A stretch of 24,514 nucleotides of DNA from the NCBI GenBank assembly GCA_035758925.1, contig DASTVV010000165.1:1-24514 (forward strand). The letters run 5' to 3'. Made by a program: the position numbers and the translations under genes. Every line of letters starts with the position of its first letter. The stretch's first letter is position 1. Origin of the DNA: DASPMP01 sp035758925 (lineage in GTDB: Bacteria; Gemmatimonadota; Gemmatimonadetes; Gemmatimonadales; Gemmatimonadaceae). The notes beneath the pieces are model-generated. The model searched no databases. It was given only the letters and a program-made list of their open reading frames with translations, and was not told the DNA's origin. Shown in pieces: positions 17,350-24,514 of the stretch.

Positions 17350-17358
17350 GAGCGACGG
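17339..17358 (-). terminator. Hairpin between the DUF5916 gene and the next promoter
   Basis: CCGTCGC (17339-17345) and GCGACGG (17352-17358) make a perfect 7-bp stem with a six-base loop, 23 bases after the DUF5916 stop. There is no T-run on the minus strand, so termination would be weak or factor-dependent. It overlaps the predicted -35 box. Confidence 0.35.
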
Positions 17359-17380
17359 TCGTTCCGGCGTGTGATGGCGG

Positions 17381-20098
17381 TTACATCGGCAGCCAGTAGT
17401 TCAGCTTGATCGCGAAGAAGTTCGTCATCTGGTGCGTGACGCCCAGATCGTCGTACCCGTATCGGCCCACGCGTCGGCGGAACGGGTCTACCAGGCTTCC
17501 GAACGACACGAACTCGCCGTTGGGAACGTCGGCGCTGCGATTCTGCTGCCACACGACGTAGACGGTTGCACCGGGCTTGTATTCCCAGCGGAGCACGAGG
17601 TTGCTGCGCCAGCTGCGAACGTTGAAGTCGCTGAATGGCAGCGTGAACTGTGTGTTGCCGCCGCCGGCTGCCGGCACCTGCGTGTCGGTCACGGTGACAC
17701 TGCCGTCCGGGTTGGTGACCGCGGTCGTACCGTCCGTACCGTAGAGGCGAATGTGCAACGCACGCGGTACCGTGAGCTCGCTGAACCGATTCCACCGGCC
17801 GCTCACCGCAAATGGCTCTCCGTACATCTCGACGGTGAGGTCCGGCTTCAGCGCGTAGTTCAGGCGAAGGACACTCGTGAACGTCGTCTGATCGAGAAAG
17901 CCGAAGATGTAGCGCTTGCCCTGCGTCTCCGGGCGACCGTCATCGCGGGTGGTGAAGTATTGATGCGGGTTCTGCGCGCGGAGAAAGTTCGGCGTGACGG
18001 AGAAGTCCCAGCGAGGCCCCGGCTTGAACGATATCAGACCGCTGAGCCGATTCACGACGGTCCCAAACTCGTCCTTGCCGTAGTAGACCCGTCCCTGCCA
18101 GCGCGTCTTTGAGGATGCAGCATTCGAGAGGCTGATGATGCCGACATTGTAGTACGGCGTTCCCATCAGCGGGCCGCCACGCGTCAGTCGCTCGTCCTGC
18201 GCCTGAAAGTCGTGCCTCGCGGTCAGGGAAAGATTCCAGAAGTTCCGGAACGTGGCTCCGGCGTCGCCGCGAATCGTTCCAAACTGTCGCACGTTGTCGA
18301 AGTTCCACTCATTCGACTGATTGAGCTCGACGTAGTAGCTCCGGAAAAGCCTCGAGGGTACCGTCTCGCGGTACGTCACGTCGACCGACGCATCCTTGCC
18401 GTCCGCGGTGCTGATGCGCCCGAGGTCGTTCAATTCGAGTCCGGGCGATTCGAAGCCGGTTTCCGCGGAATACAGCCAGTGGCGGCCGGTGACTTTTTGG
18501 AAGAACAGATACCCGACACCGCCAGTGAGCGACGTGCGTGTCGAATCGAAGTGGTAGGAGCGCGCGTCCGGCCGTTGGAAATATCTCGCGCTGGACCGCT
18601 GGACGCTCGCAATCCGGGTCGCGCTGCCCATGACGCGGCTCATGCCCGCAAAGCCGCCCAGCACATAGGCGCCGCCTCGGAAGCGCAGATTCCAGTCGGC
18701 GCCGCCGGTGAAAGCGCGAGTATTGTAGACGTTGGCGAGCGGAGACGACACGTCGATGTCGCGCTGCACACCCGTCACGATCGCGCCGATCGTCGACTGA
18801 TTGGCGCCGAATTGCTGTGAGACCGTCGCGACCCCGTAGCTCGTGATGGGCGCGACCAGCGTGTCCGCCCTGCGACCGGTCGTCGAATCGAACGAGCGTG
18901 CGAACTCACGGCCGGTCACCGCTCCCAGTACGCCAAGCGACGTTCGGCCAGCCAACTGCCCGGTGAGCTTTGCCGCGGAGATGATCGTGGACGACGTCGG
19001 ATAGGCGACGAAGTCGCCCGCGGCGCCGCCACGTGGCGGCGCGCCGATGCGACGCGAGTAGTAGTAGCTCGGACCGTTGCCGGCGAGAATCTGGTTTCCT
19101 TCGATGAAGAACGGGCGCCTTTCGGAGAAGAACGTCTCGAAAGCGCTGAGATTCACCTCGGCTGGATCCGCCTCCACTTGACCGAAATCCGGATTGACCG
19201 TGGCCTCGAGAGTGAGGTTGGGACCGACGCCCATCTTGAGATCGCCCCCCACGCGCGACTCGAGGTTGCGACCGTCATCGAACGGATCCCGCAGGTTTCG
19301 GTTGTCGTTCATCGTGGAGTTCGACGCGACGTATGGCAGCACCTCCACGCGCCGCGTCGGCTTGATGCCACGAATCCCGGTGAGCCTCCCCATCCAGGAC
19401 GACCAACCGGTCTCCTTCTTCGGAACAGGAATCCAGAAGACGTCTTCGTTCTTCGACGGCGACCAATAGTCGAAGTTGACGCCCCACCGTTGCTCATCCG
19501 CCGCGTTGAAGCGAAGCTGCGAAAACGGGATCCGCATCTCGGCCGTCCAGCCCGCGGAGTCGCGCGACGCCACGGCCTGCCAGACGGGGTCGAACGAATC
19601 GTCGATGTCGAACTCGTTGTCGCGCGGATGATACCAGTCTCCGCGCACACCGCTGGCGGCGACGGCAAAACTGTAGGCCGTCCGCTGGTCCATGTACGTG
19701 TCGAGCGAAATCCAGATGTGCTCCGCCTGATGGATGTTGTCGCGCCGACTCATCGGCGCCTGGATCTTCGAGGGGTCCTTGCTACGGACTCGCGTCGCCA
19801 CGTACAGCGCCTCGTCGTCGTATGCGATTCGCACCTCGAGGTGATCGGTCGGCTCTGCTCCTTCCACGGGGTCCTTCTGTACGAAATCGTTCAGGAGCGG
19901 CACGTCCGCCCAGGCAGTCTCATCCGGACGGCCATCGAGCCTGATGGCGCCAGTGGGAACCCGAACAGCGGTCGCATGCTTCTGCGGCCGTGCCGGTCGT
20001 GACCCCGACGACGATACCTGCGCAGGCAGCGCGTGGGCGACGAACAGGACGCTCGTGGCGACGAGCACAACTCGGGATGGCTGGCGGCGCGCTACCAT
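17381..20098 (-). CDS. DUF5916 domain protein with N-terminal carbohydrate-binding-like domain
   Basis: This 905-residue exported protein is probably an outer-membrane beta-barrel. A signal peptide (MVARRQPSRVVLVATSVLFV to ALPAQ) is followed at about 45-230 by a CBM9-like beta-sandwich (GAIRLDGRPDETAWADVP, RIAYDDEALYVATRVR, AEHIWISLDTYMD). The DUF5916 region covers the rest, with the hallmark NPDFGQVEADPAEVNL and FFSERRPFFIEGNQIL. Repeated strands rich in alternating aromatic residues run to the end, NFFAIKLNYWLPM. The function of DUF5916 proteins is not established. A role in binding or importing a polymer is inferred from the sandwich domain. The family is common in Bacteroidota and Gemmatimonadota. 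No strong ribosome binding site is seen at ATG 20098. It diverges from the sigma factor gene. Confidence 0.9.
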   Translation of the reverse strand: MVARRQPSRVVLVATSVLFVAHALPAQVSSSGSRPARPQKHATAVRVPTGAIRLDGRPDETAWADVPLLNDFVQKDPVEGAEPTDHLEVRIAYDDEALYVATRVRSKDPSKIQAPMSRRDNIHQAEHIWISLDTYMDQRTAYSFAVAASGVRGDWYHPRDNEFDIDDSFDPVWQAVASRDSAGWTAEMRIPFSQLRFNAADEQRWGVNFDYWSPSKNEDVFWIPVPKKETGWSSWMGRLTGIRGIKPTRRVEVLPYVASNSTMNDNRNLRDPFDDGRNLESRVGGDLKMGVGPNLTLEATVNPDFGQVEADPAEVNLSAFETFFSERRPFFIEGNQILAGNGPSYYYSRRIGAPPRGGAAGDFVAYPTSSTIISAAKLTGQLAGRTSLGVLGAVTGREFARSFDSTTGRRADTLVAPITSYGVATVSQQFGANQSTIGAIVTGVQRDIDVSSPLANVYNTRAFTGGADWNLRFRGGAYVLGGFAGMSRVMGSATRIASVQRSSARYFQRPDARSYHFDSTRTSLTGGVGYLFFQKVTGRHWLYSAETGFESPGLELNDLGRISTADGKDASVDVTYRETVPSRLFRSYYVELNQSNEWNFDNVRQFGTIRGDAGATFRNFWNLSLTARHDFQAQDERLTRGGPLMGTPYYNVGIISLSNAASSKTRWQGRVYYGKDEFGTVVNRLSGLISFKPGPRWDFSVTPNFLRAQNPHQYFTTRDDGRPETQGKRYIFGFLDQTTFTSVLRLNYALKPDLTVEMYGEPFAVSGRWNRFSELTVPRALHIRLYGTDGTTAVTNPDGSVTVTDTQVPAAGGGNTQFTLPFSDFNVRSWRSNLVLRWEYKPGATVYVVWQQNRSADVPNGEFVSFGSLVDPFRRRVGRYGYDDLGVTHQMTNFFAIKLNYWLPM

Positions 20099-20127
20099 AT
20101 CTAGGTCCGATGTGGGTCCGGTTGCTG

Positions 20128-20139
20128 GACGGATCCGTC
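20128..20139. repeat. 12-bp palindrome in the DUF5916 leader
   Basis: GACGGATCCGTC is a perfect 12-bp palindrome between the predicted DUF5916 transcription start and its ATG. It may be a regulator site or chance. It is not part of the TGCTA dyads. Confidence 0.35.
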
Positions 20140-20143
20140 GAAG

Positions 20144-20178
20144 TGCTAAAACTCTAGCATAGTGCTAAAAAAATAGCA
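20144..20178. promoter_or_regulatory. Tandem operator array: two TGCTA-N6-TAGCA dyads
   Basis: The first dyad is TGCTA (20144-20148) and TAGCA (20155-20159). The second is TGCTA (20163-20167) and TAGCA (20174-20178). Centres are 19 bases apart, and the inner arms also form TAGCA-TAG-TGCTA. The array covers both boxes of the predicted DUF5916 promoter and lies 43 bases before the sigma factor start. Confidence 0.7.
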
Positions 20179-20179
20179 A
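20151..20179 (-). promoter_or_regulatory. Predicted promoter of the DUF5916 gene
   Basis: On the minus strand TTGCTA (20179-20174), 17 bases, TAGAGT (20156-20151): 4/6 matches at each box. The -35 is within the second dyad and the -10 within the first, an arrangement expected for direct repression. Confidence 0.5.
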
Positions 20180-20220
20180 CGACCACCGAACGCTTTGGCA
20201 CAACCTCGTGTCTATTCCTG

Positions 20221-20820
20221 GTGAGCATTCGCCACGTGACGAGCCCCGCCGTTGCCGTTGAAGCCCAGCGCTTCGTGAGCCGCGAGCCCGAGCTGATAGC
20301 CCGGGCCGTTGCCGGAGACCGTTTGGCCGCGCGCGAACTGTACGACGCGCACGCGCCACGGGTCTTCAGGTTGGCCTTTCGATTCTGCGGTGACGCGGAG
20401 CTCGCCCGTGAGCTCACGCAGGAGACGTTCATCAGGGCGTTCGCGCAGTTGGGTCGGTTTCGTGGGGATTCGGCGCTGTCGACGTGGCTGCATCGCGTCG
20501 CCGTCAGCGTCATCTCGAACGCGATGCGAAAGGTCAAGCGCTTTCGCGCCCGCGAGACCGATCTCGACGAGGCAGCGCCCATCGCGGCGGAAACGCGACA
20601 TGCAGATCCGGATCTGCGCGACGCGTTGCACCGGGCGATCGACGAGTTGCCAGACATCTACCGTACAACGCTCATCATGCACGACGTGGAAGGCTACACG
20701 CACGAGGAAATCGCAGGTGTCCTCGGCGTCGCGGAGGGAACCTGCAAGAGCAGGCTGTCCGTGGCGCGCGCCCAGCTGCGCGAGAAGCTGGCGCACTTTG
20801 CGAAGGAGTGGTTCGCATGA
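20221..20820 (+). CDS. ECF-type RNA polymerase sigma factor
   Basis: This 199-residue sigma-70 family protein has only regions 2 and 4, as in extracytoplasmic-function sigma factors. Region 2 covers about 25-110 (LYDAHAPRVFRLAFRFCGDA, ELTQETFIRAFAQLGRFRG, STWLHRVAVSVISNAMR). Region 4 covers about 132-192 (IDELPDIYRTTLIMHDVEGY, HEEIAGVLGVAEGTCKSRLS). It should direct RNA polymerase to a stress- or envelope-linked regulon, held in check by the membrane protein encoded next. GTG 20221 is the likely start. A second in-frame GTG at 20236 is possible, and neither has a Shine-Dalgarno sequence. The stop overlaps the next start by ATGA. Confidence 0.93.
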   Translation: MSIRHVTSPAVAVEAQRFVSREPELIARAVAGDRLAARELYDAHAPRVFRLAFRFCGDAELARELTQETFIRAFAQLGRFRGDSALSTWLHRVAVSVISNAMRKVKRFRARETDLDEAAPIAAETRHADPDLRDALHRAIDELPDIYRTTLIMHDVEGYTHEEIAGVLGVAEGTCKSRLSVARAQLREKLAHFAKEWFA

Positions 20821-21476
20821 CACAGGATGACCGCTTCACCGAGATAGCGCGCAAGGCCGCGCGTGACTACAACGATCCGCCAGAGTTGTCGCGCGGCGAC
20901 ATGGACGCGATGTGGTCGGCGATCGAGCGCGAGTCGTTCGCCAAGCCATTCCGAACGCCAAGCGCCGTGCGCCCTGTGCCTGGCTCGCCGTGGTCGTGGG
21001 CGACGCGAGGGATCCTGCCGCTGGCGGCCACGCTGATGCTCGGCGTGGGCATCGGACGGTTCGCCTTGCCGCGTCCCCAGACCGCACCGGCCGAAATCGG
21101 GCCTCGGACCGCGGCTACGGACACCGTCAAGGTGCCCGAACCATATCAGAACACGACGTCTCGATATCTCGGCCAGACAACGGCGCTGCTCGCGGCGCTG
21201 CCTGCCGAAGTGAAGGAAGGAAGCGCGGACGAACAGTTCCTGCGCCGCGCGCACGACCTGCTGCTCACCACGCGGCTGCTCATGGATTCACCGGCAGCTG
21301 CTGATCCGCGCTTCCAGTCGCTGCTGGAGGACCTCGAGCTGGTACTGGCGCAGGTGGTTCGCCTGCAGTCGATCCAGAACCGCGCCGAGCTCGATCTCAT
21401 CCGCCAGGCGCTGGAACAGCGCGACGTACTCCCGCGACTGCGTACCGCTGTCGCGGACATCTCTGCCGACGATTAA
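20817..21476 (+). CDS. Putative membrane-anchored anti-sigma factor
   Basis: This 219-residue protein has a hydrophilic N-terminal part (1-60), one membrane helix at about 65-83 (GILPLAATLMLGVGIGRFAL) and an outer part of about 135 residues. The C-terminal half is rich in Leu/Glu helices (FQSLLEDLELVLAQVVRLQS, RAELDLIRQALEQRDVL) and may form a coiled coil. The role is inferred from its position: it overlaps the sigma factor stop by four bases and has anti-sigma topology. The zinc-binding HxxxCxxC motif of ZAS-type anti-sigma factors is absent, so sequence alone does not prove the call. The next gene begins 13 bases after its stop. Confidence 0.7.
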   Translation: MTQDDRFTEIARKAARDYNDPPELSRGDMDAMWSAIERESFAKPFRTPSAVRPVPGSPWSWATRGILPLAATLMLGVGIGRFALPRPQTAPAEIGPRTAATDTVKVPEPYQNTTSRYLGQTTALLAALPAEVKEGSADEQFLRRAHDLLLTTRLLMDSPAAADPRFQSLLEDLELVLAQVVRLQSIQNRAELDLIRQALEQRDVLPRLRTAVADISADD

Positions 21477-21489
21477 GGAGAACAGAGCG

Positions 21490-23250
21490 ATGAAATACAT
21501 CACGCTCGGGTTGATGGTGCTGGTTGCGGCGGTCCCCATGACGGTGACCGCTCAGGTTCCTCCCGTGCCACCGGAGAAGTCGGCGCGGCCGCCATTGCCG
21601 GCGAAGCCGCTGCCGCCGACTGACGAGCTGTATCCGCCGCGGCCGGTCAAGGCGTTCGTGAAGCCCATGGAGTTCGAGTTCGAGCGCCTGGGCGACGAGC
21701 TGGAGTTCAGGGCGAAGGAGCTGAAGATCCAGGCGCTGGATCTGGCGAACCTGGACATCGAGCGCCTGAACTCGAAGATCGAAAAGCTGAGCTACGACTT
21801 TGGCGACCTCACGAAGCTCGACGCGAAGGAGCTCGCCGTCAGCGCGAAGGCGCTTGCCGACGAAGCGAAGTTCCTCGCGCCGAAAATCGCCAAGGCCGAC
21901 TGGGGAGATCGCTGGATCGAGACCCCGGTCGTGAGCAAGCTGGAGTTCGGCTCCGACAAGCTGTTGTCCGCGAGGCCACGTCAGGCGTGGGCCAGCGGCG
22001 ATCCGGCGGACTCGCTCTACCGCGCTGCACGTGAGGCCCTGAATCGCGGCGAGTATCGCCGGGCCGCGCAGCTGTTCGGTGAAGTCCAGAAGCGCTTCCC
22101 CAAGTCGGAGTACGTGCTCGATTGCACCTACTGGGAAGCGTTCTCCCGATATCGTGCGGGCTCGACGGAAGATCTGCGCCAGGCACTCCGCATCCTGGAG
22201 GAGGGCCGCGTGCAGCTTGCGTCGCTTCGCAGCGACGGCAACGTGGACGTGCAGGCCCTGCGCACGCGTGTCCAGGGCGCGCTCGCGGCGCGCGGTGATG
22301 ACGGAGCGGCGGAGAAGCTCAAGCGCGAGCTGTCGCAGAGCGGTGAGGCCAGCTGCGATCCTGAGGACATCGCCGTGCGTGCCGAGGCGCTGGGCGCGCT
22401 TGGCCAGATGGATCGCGCGTCGGCCATGCCGAGCGTGAAGAAAATCCTGTTGCGTCGCGACGAGTGCTATGCGCCGCTGCGGCGCCGCGCACTTTACGTC
22501 GCTGCGCGTGATGCTGACGCGGAGGCCGTAACGCTGATCCTCGACGTCGCCAAGAACGATCCCGACGCCAACATCCGTGGCGAAGCCATGCGGTTGCTTC
22601 CGCGCGTGGCGGGCGACAACGCTGTGCCGCAACTGGAGGAGCTGCTCCGGACGTCTCCGGACGAACAGACGCAGCGTTATGCGATCAGCGCGCTGGCTTC
22701 GATCGACAGCGACCGCGCTCGCAGAGCCGTCCGCGCCATCATCGAACGCAACGACGCCTCCGAGCGCGTGCGGTACGAGGCGATCATGAGCATCTCGCGC
22801 GAACGTGATGGGCGCCCGGCCAGCGCCGACGACGCCAACTATCTGCGGACCCTGTACGGCAAGCTCGACGCACCCCGCTTGCGGGAAGCCGTGCTCACGT
22901 CGGCGAGCCGCTTCGACACGCCCGAGAACGTGCAGTTCCTGCTCGCTGTGGCGCGCAACGAGAATGAGATGACGGCACTCCGCGCCACGGCAGTGCAACG
23001 GCTGGGTCGCATGAGCAGCGTGAACCTCAACGACATCGCCAAGCTGTACGACGTGGCCGACTCGCGTTCCATGCGCGAGCAGATCCTGAATGCGCTTTAC
23101 CAGCGCAAGGAACCGGAAGCGGTGGATCGCATGATCGAGATCGCCAGGAAGGACACTGATCCGCAGATCCGCCAGCGCGCCATCAACCTGCTGGCGCGCA
23201 GCGAGAATCCCAAGGCGAAGAAATGGCTACAGGAGCTCCTCGACAAATGA
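21490..23250 (+). CDS. Secreted HEAT-repeat protein with TPR-like region
   Basis: This 586-residue exported protein of unknown function is probably a periplasmic scaffold. A signal peptide (MKYITLGLMVLVAAVPMTVTA) leads to a Pro-rich stretch (23-52) and a charged helical segment at about 55-130 that may form a coiled coil (FERLGDELEFRAKELKIQ). A TPR-like unit at about 172-240 (SLYRAAREALNRGEYRRAAQ, FGEVQKRFPKSEYVLD) follows. From about residue 290 to the end are HEAT-type helical repeats (NIRGEAMRLLPRVAGDNAVP, QTQRYAISALASIDSDRA, QIRQRAINLLARSENPKA). AAGGAG at 21475-21480 overlaps the previous stop, nine bases before ATG. The gene overlaps its paralogue downstream by ATGA. HEAT repeats mediate protein contacts, and no catalytic motif is visible. 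Confidence 0.88.
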   Translation: MKYITLGLMVLVAAVPMTVTAQVPPVPPEKSARPPLPAKPLPPTDELYPPRPVKAFVKPMEFEFERLGDELEFRAKELKIQALDLANLDIERLNSKIEKLSYDFGDLTKLDAKELAVSAKALADEAKFLAPKIAKADWGDRWIETPVVSKLEFGSDKLLSARPRQAWASGDPADSLYRAAREALNRGEYRRAAQLFGEVQKRFPKSEYVLDCTYWEAFSRYRAGSTEDLRQALRILEEGRVQLASLRSDGNVDVQALRTRVQGALAARGDDGAAEKLKRELSQSGEASCDPEDIAVRAEALGALGQMDRASAMPSVKKILLRRDECYAPLRRRALYVAARDADAEAVTLILDVAKNDPDANIRGEAMRLLPRVAGDNAVPQLEELLRTSPDEQTQRYAISALASIDSDRARRAVRAIIERNDASERVRYEAIMSISRERDGRPASADDANYLRTLYGKLDAPRLREAVLTSASRFDTPENVQFLLAVARNENEMTALRATAVQRLGRMSSVNLNDIAKLYDVADSRSMREQILNALYQRKEPEAVDRMIEIARKDTDPQIRQRAINLLARSENPKAKKWLQELLDK

Positions 23251-24514
23251 GACAGACAACCACGTTCGTGGTGCTCGCTCTTGCGGCGGGCATCGCCCGC
23301 CCGGCGCTCACCCAATCCCTGGCCGATCGCGTCGCGAGCGCCTCGACCCCGCGTGTCCAGTTCAGCTTCGCCGCGCGTGCCAACGTCTGTGGCAACGGCC
23401 GGAGCTTCATCCAGGTCTCCGGCGGTGAATGGTACGGCTCATGGAACGACGGGGACCGGCGCGAGCCGTGCGTCGCCGGCCCGGTGCGCGTCGTGCTCGA
23501 CCGCGCTGGCCGGGAAATCGTGTCGATCGCCACGTTCGTGGGCCCGGCGCCCGAACCGTCACAAGGCGTGACGAACCTGGGGACCGTGCGCGCGCAGGAC
23601 GCCGCCAACTACCTGCTCGGCTTCGCCGAGCGCGCCGATGGCCGCGTGAGCCGTGACGCAATCCTGCCCGCTGTCCTCGCCGACAGCGCCGACCTGACGC
23701 CGCGACTCGTGGCGATCGCGCGCAACCAGAACGCCGCGCGCGAAACGCGCCGGTCGGCGATTTCGTGGCTGGGACGTCCGCTGGACGCGCGCGAGCGCCC
23801 GGTGCAGGAGGTCGCCGCCGTGCTGGTGCAGATCGGAAAGGACGAGGACGAGAATCAATCGGTGCGACAGCAGGGGATGCGCACGCTGGCGCGCCTGGAG
23901 CATGGCGCGGGCACCGCGGCGCTCATGGAGCTCGCCCGCGATGCGCAGCGGTCGTGGATGGCGCGCGAAGCGCTGTCAGCGCTGAACGCGTCAGGCGATC
24001 CGCGTGCGCGTCAGTACCTGCGCGACGCCGTGCGCCGTGCCGACATGCCGGACGACGTTCTGGCTGCCGCGATTCGCGGCGTCGGTGGCGACTATGCCAC
24101 GGGCGAAGATGTGAAGCTCCTGCGCGAAGTCTACCCCAAATTGCCGGGCGAGCGATCGCGCGAGGCGGCGCTCCAGGCCGTCGCGAACTTTGGCGGATCG
24201 GACAACGTGCAGTGGCTGGTTGCCATGGCCAAGAACCCGGACCAACCCACGCAGGTGCGGCGGCGGGCCATTCAGCATGCCTACCGCGGTGGGGCGTCTG
24301 TCGGCGAGATCATCAAGACGTACGACGAGACGACGGACACGCAGCTCAAGGAGTCCATCATGAACGTCCTGGTCGAGAGCGGCGACCGGCAGGCGACGGA
24401 CAAACTGATGCTGATCGCGCAGAAGGACGAGAGCTCGCAGATGCGTCGCAAAGCGCTCAACGCGCTGTCGCGCTCGTCCGACGAGCGAGTAAAGAAGTTT
24501 CTTTCAGGGATCGT
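23247..24514 (+). CDS. Secreted HEAT-repeat protein, paralogue of the preceding gene; 3' end beyond window
   Basis: The 422 codons visible begin at ATG 23247, overlapping the previous stop by four bases. A signal peptide (MRQTTTFVVLALAAGIARPA) is followed by a small N-terminal domain with two cysteines, Cys48 (NVCGNGRSFIQV) and Cys75 (REPCVAGPVRVVL), which could form a disulfide in the periplasm. From about residue 125 onward the chain is HEAT-like repeats (VRQQGMRTLARLEHGAGTAA, SREAALQAVANFGGSDNVQW, QMRRKALNALSRSSDERVKK). The last 105 residues align with the C-terminus of the preceding protein at about 34% identity by hand count, ending KKFLSGIV against KKWLQELLDK, so only a few codons are probably missing. 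The tandem arose by duplication or shuffling, because the N-terminal parts differ. Confidence 0.87.
   Translation, partial: MRQTTTFVVLALAAGIARPALTQSLADRVASASTPRVQFSFAARANVCGNGRSFIQVSGGEWYGSWNDGDRREPCVAGPVRVVLDRAGREIVSIATFVGPAPEPSQGVTNLGTVRAQDAANYLLGFAERADGRVSRDAILPAVLADSADLTPRLVAIARNQNAARETRRSAISWLGRPLDARERPVQEVAAVLVQIGKDEDENQSVRQQGMRTLARLEHGAGTAALMELARDAQRSWMAREALSALNASGDPRARQYLRDAVRRADMPDDVLAAAIRGVGGDYATGEDVKLLREVYPKLPGERSREAALQAVANFGGSDNVQWLVAMAKNPDQPTQVRRRAIQHAYRGGASVGEIIKTYDETTDTQLKESIMNVLVESGDRQATDKLMLIAQKDESSQMRRKALNALSRSSDERVKKFLSGI

Noticed and set aside
20144..20178. CIRCE heat-shock operator (TTAGCACTC-N9-GAGTGCTAA)
   Set aside because: The GTGCTAA half looks similar, but the arms are arranged the opposite way (TGCTA first, TAGCA second, N6), and the inner TAGCA-TAG-TGCTA has the wrong spacing and lacks the CTC/GAG ends.
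21397..22998. Minus-strand open frame of 533 codons
   Set aside because: It is antisense to the first HEAT-repeat gene, which has a signal peptide, ribosome binding site and repeat structure. The antisense product has none.

Overview
This is a GC-rich bacterial chromosome segment, about 24.5 kb and almost fully coding, with 14 complete genes and two partial genes at the edges. No tRNA, rRNA, CRISPR array, insertion sequence or phage gene was found. The gene families together (a SusC/SusD pair in a high-GC genome, a DUF5916 outer-membrane protein, an ECF sigma factor operon carrying secreted HEAT-repeat proteins, several secreted hydrolases) suggest a free-living Gram-negative heterotroph, most likely of the phylum Gemmatimonadota. 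The taxonomic call is inference from gene content, not a database match.

Left part (1-8475). A secreted gamma-glutamyltransferase, cut by the window start, runs leftward. It diverges across only about 49 bp from a secreted metal-dependent amidohydrolase. An NlpC/P60 cell-wall peptidase follows, then a SusC-like TonB-dependent receptor and its SusD-like lipoprotein, 12 bp apart and closed by a very strong terminator. These genes point to periplasmic peptide and amide breakdown plus outer-membrane import of larger nutrients.

Middle (8496-13090). The clearest regulatory unit is a two-gene operon: an ArsR-type repressor fused to a SAM-methyltransferase-like domain (SahR-like), then S-adenosylhomocysteine hydrolase (ahcY). 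It has a near-consensus sigma-70 promoter whose predicted start lies in a perfect palindrome. The operon ends in a long terminator hairpin nested inside a 26-bp near-perfect inverted repeat. Beyond it lie a convergent secreted protein with a Lys/His/Gly tail, then a TerC-family membrane protein followed one base later by an alkyltransferase-like DNA repair protein.

Right part (13104-24514). A leftward, translationally coupled operon encodes a DUF4173 membrane protein, a DctA-type dicarboxylate symporter and an APC amino-acid permease. Its predicted -10 lies in a 17-bp palindrome. Upstream is a large DUF5916 protein, whose predicted promoter is covered by two tandem TGCTA-N6-TAGCA dyads. Diverging from it is a four-gene operon: ECF sigma factor, membrane anti-sigma candidate, and two paralogous secreted HEAT-repeat proteins, the second running off the window end. 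Spacings of 4-bp overlap, 13 bp and 4-bp overlap imply one transcript.

The best candidates for little-described biology are the SahR-like/ahcY control circuit, the sigma/anti-sigma/double-HEAT operon, and three operator-like palindromes placed exactly on predicted promoters. Promoters, operators and folds were found by eye and are inference.
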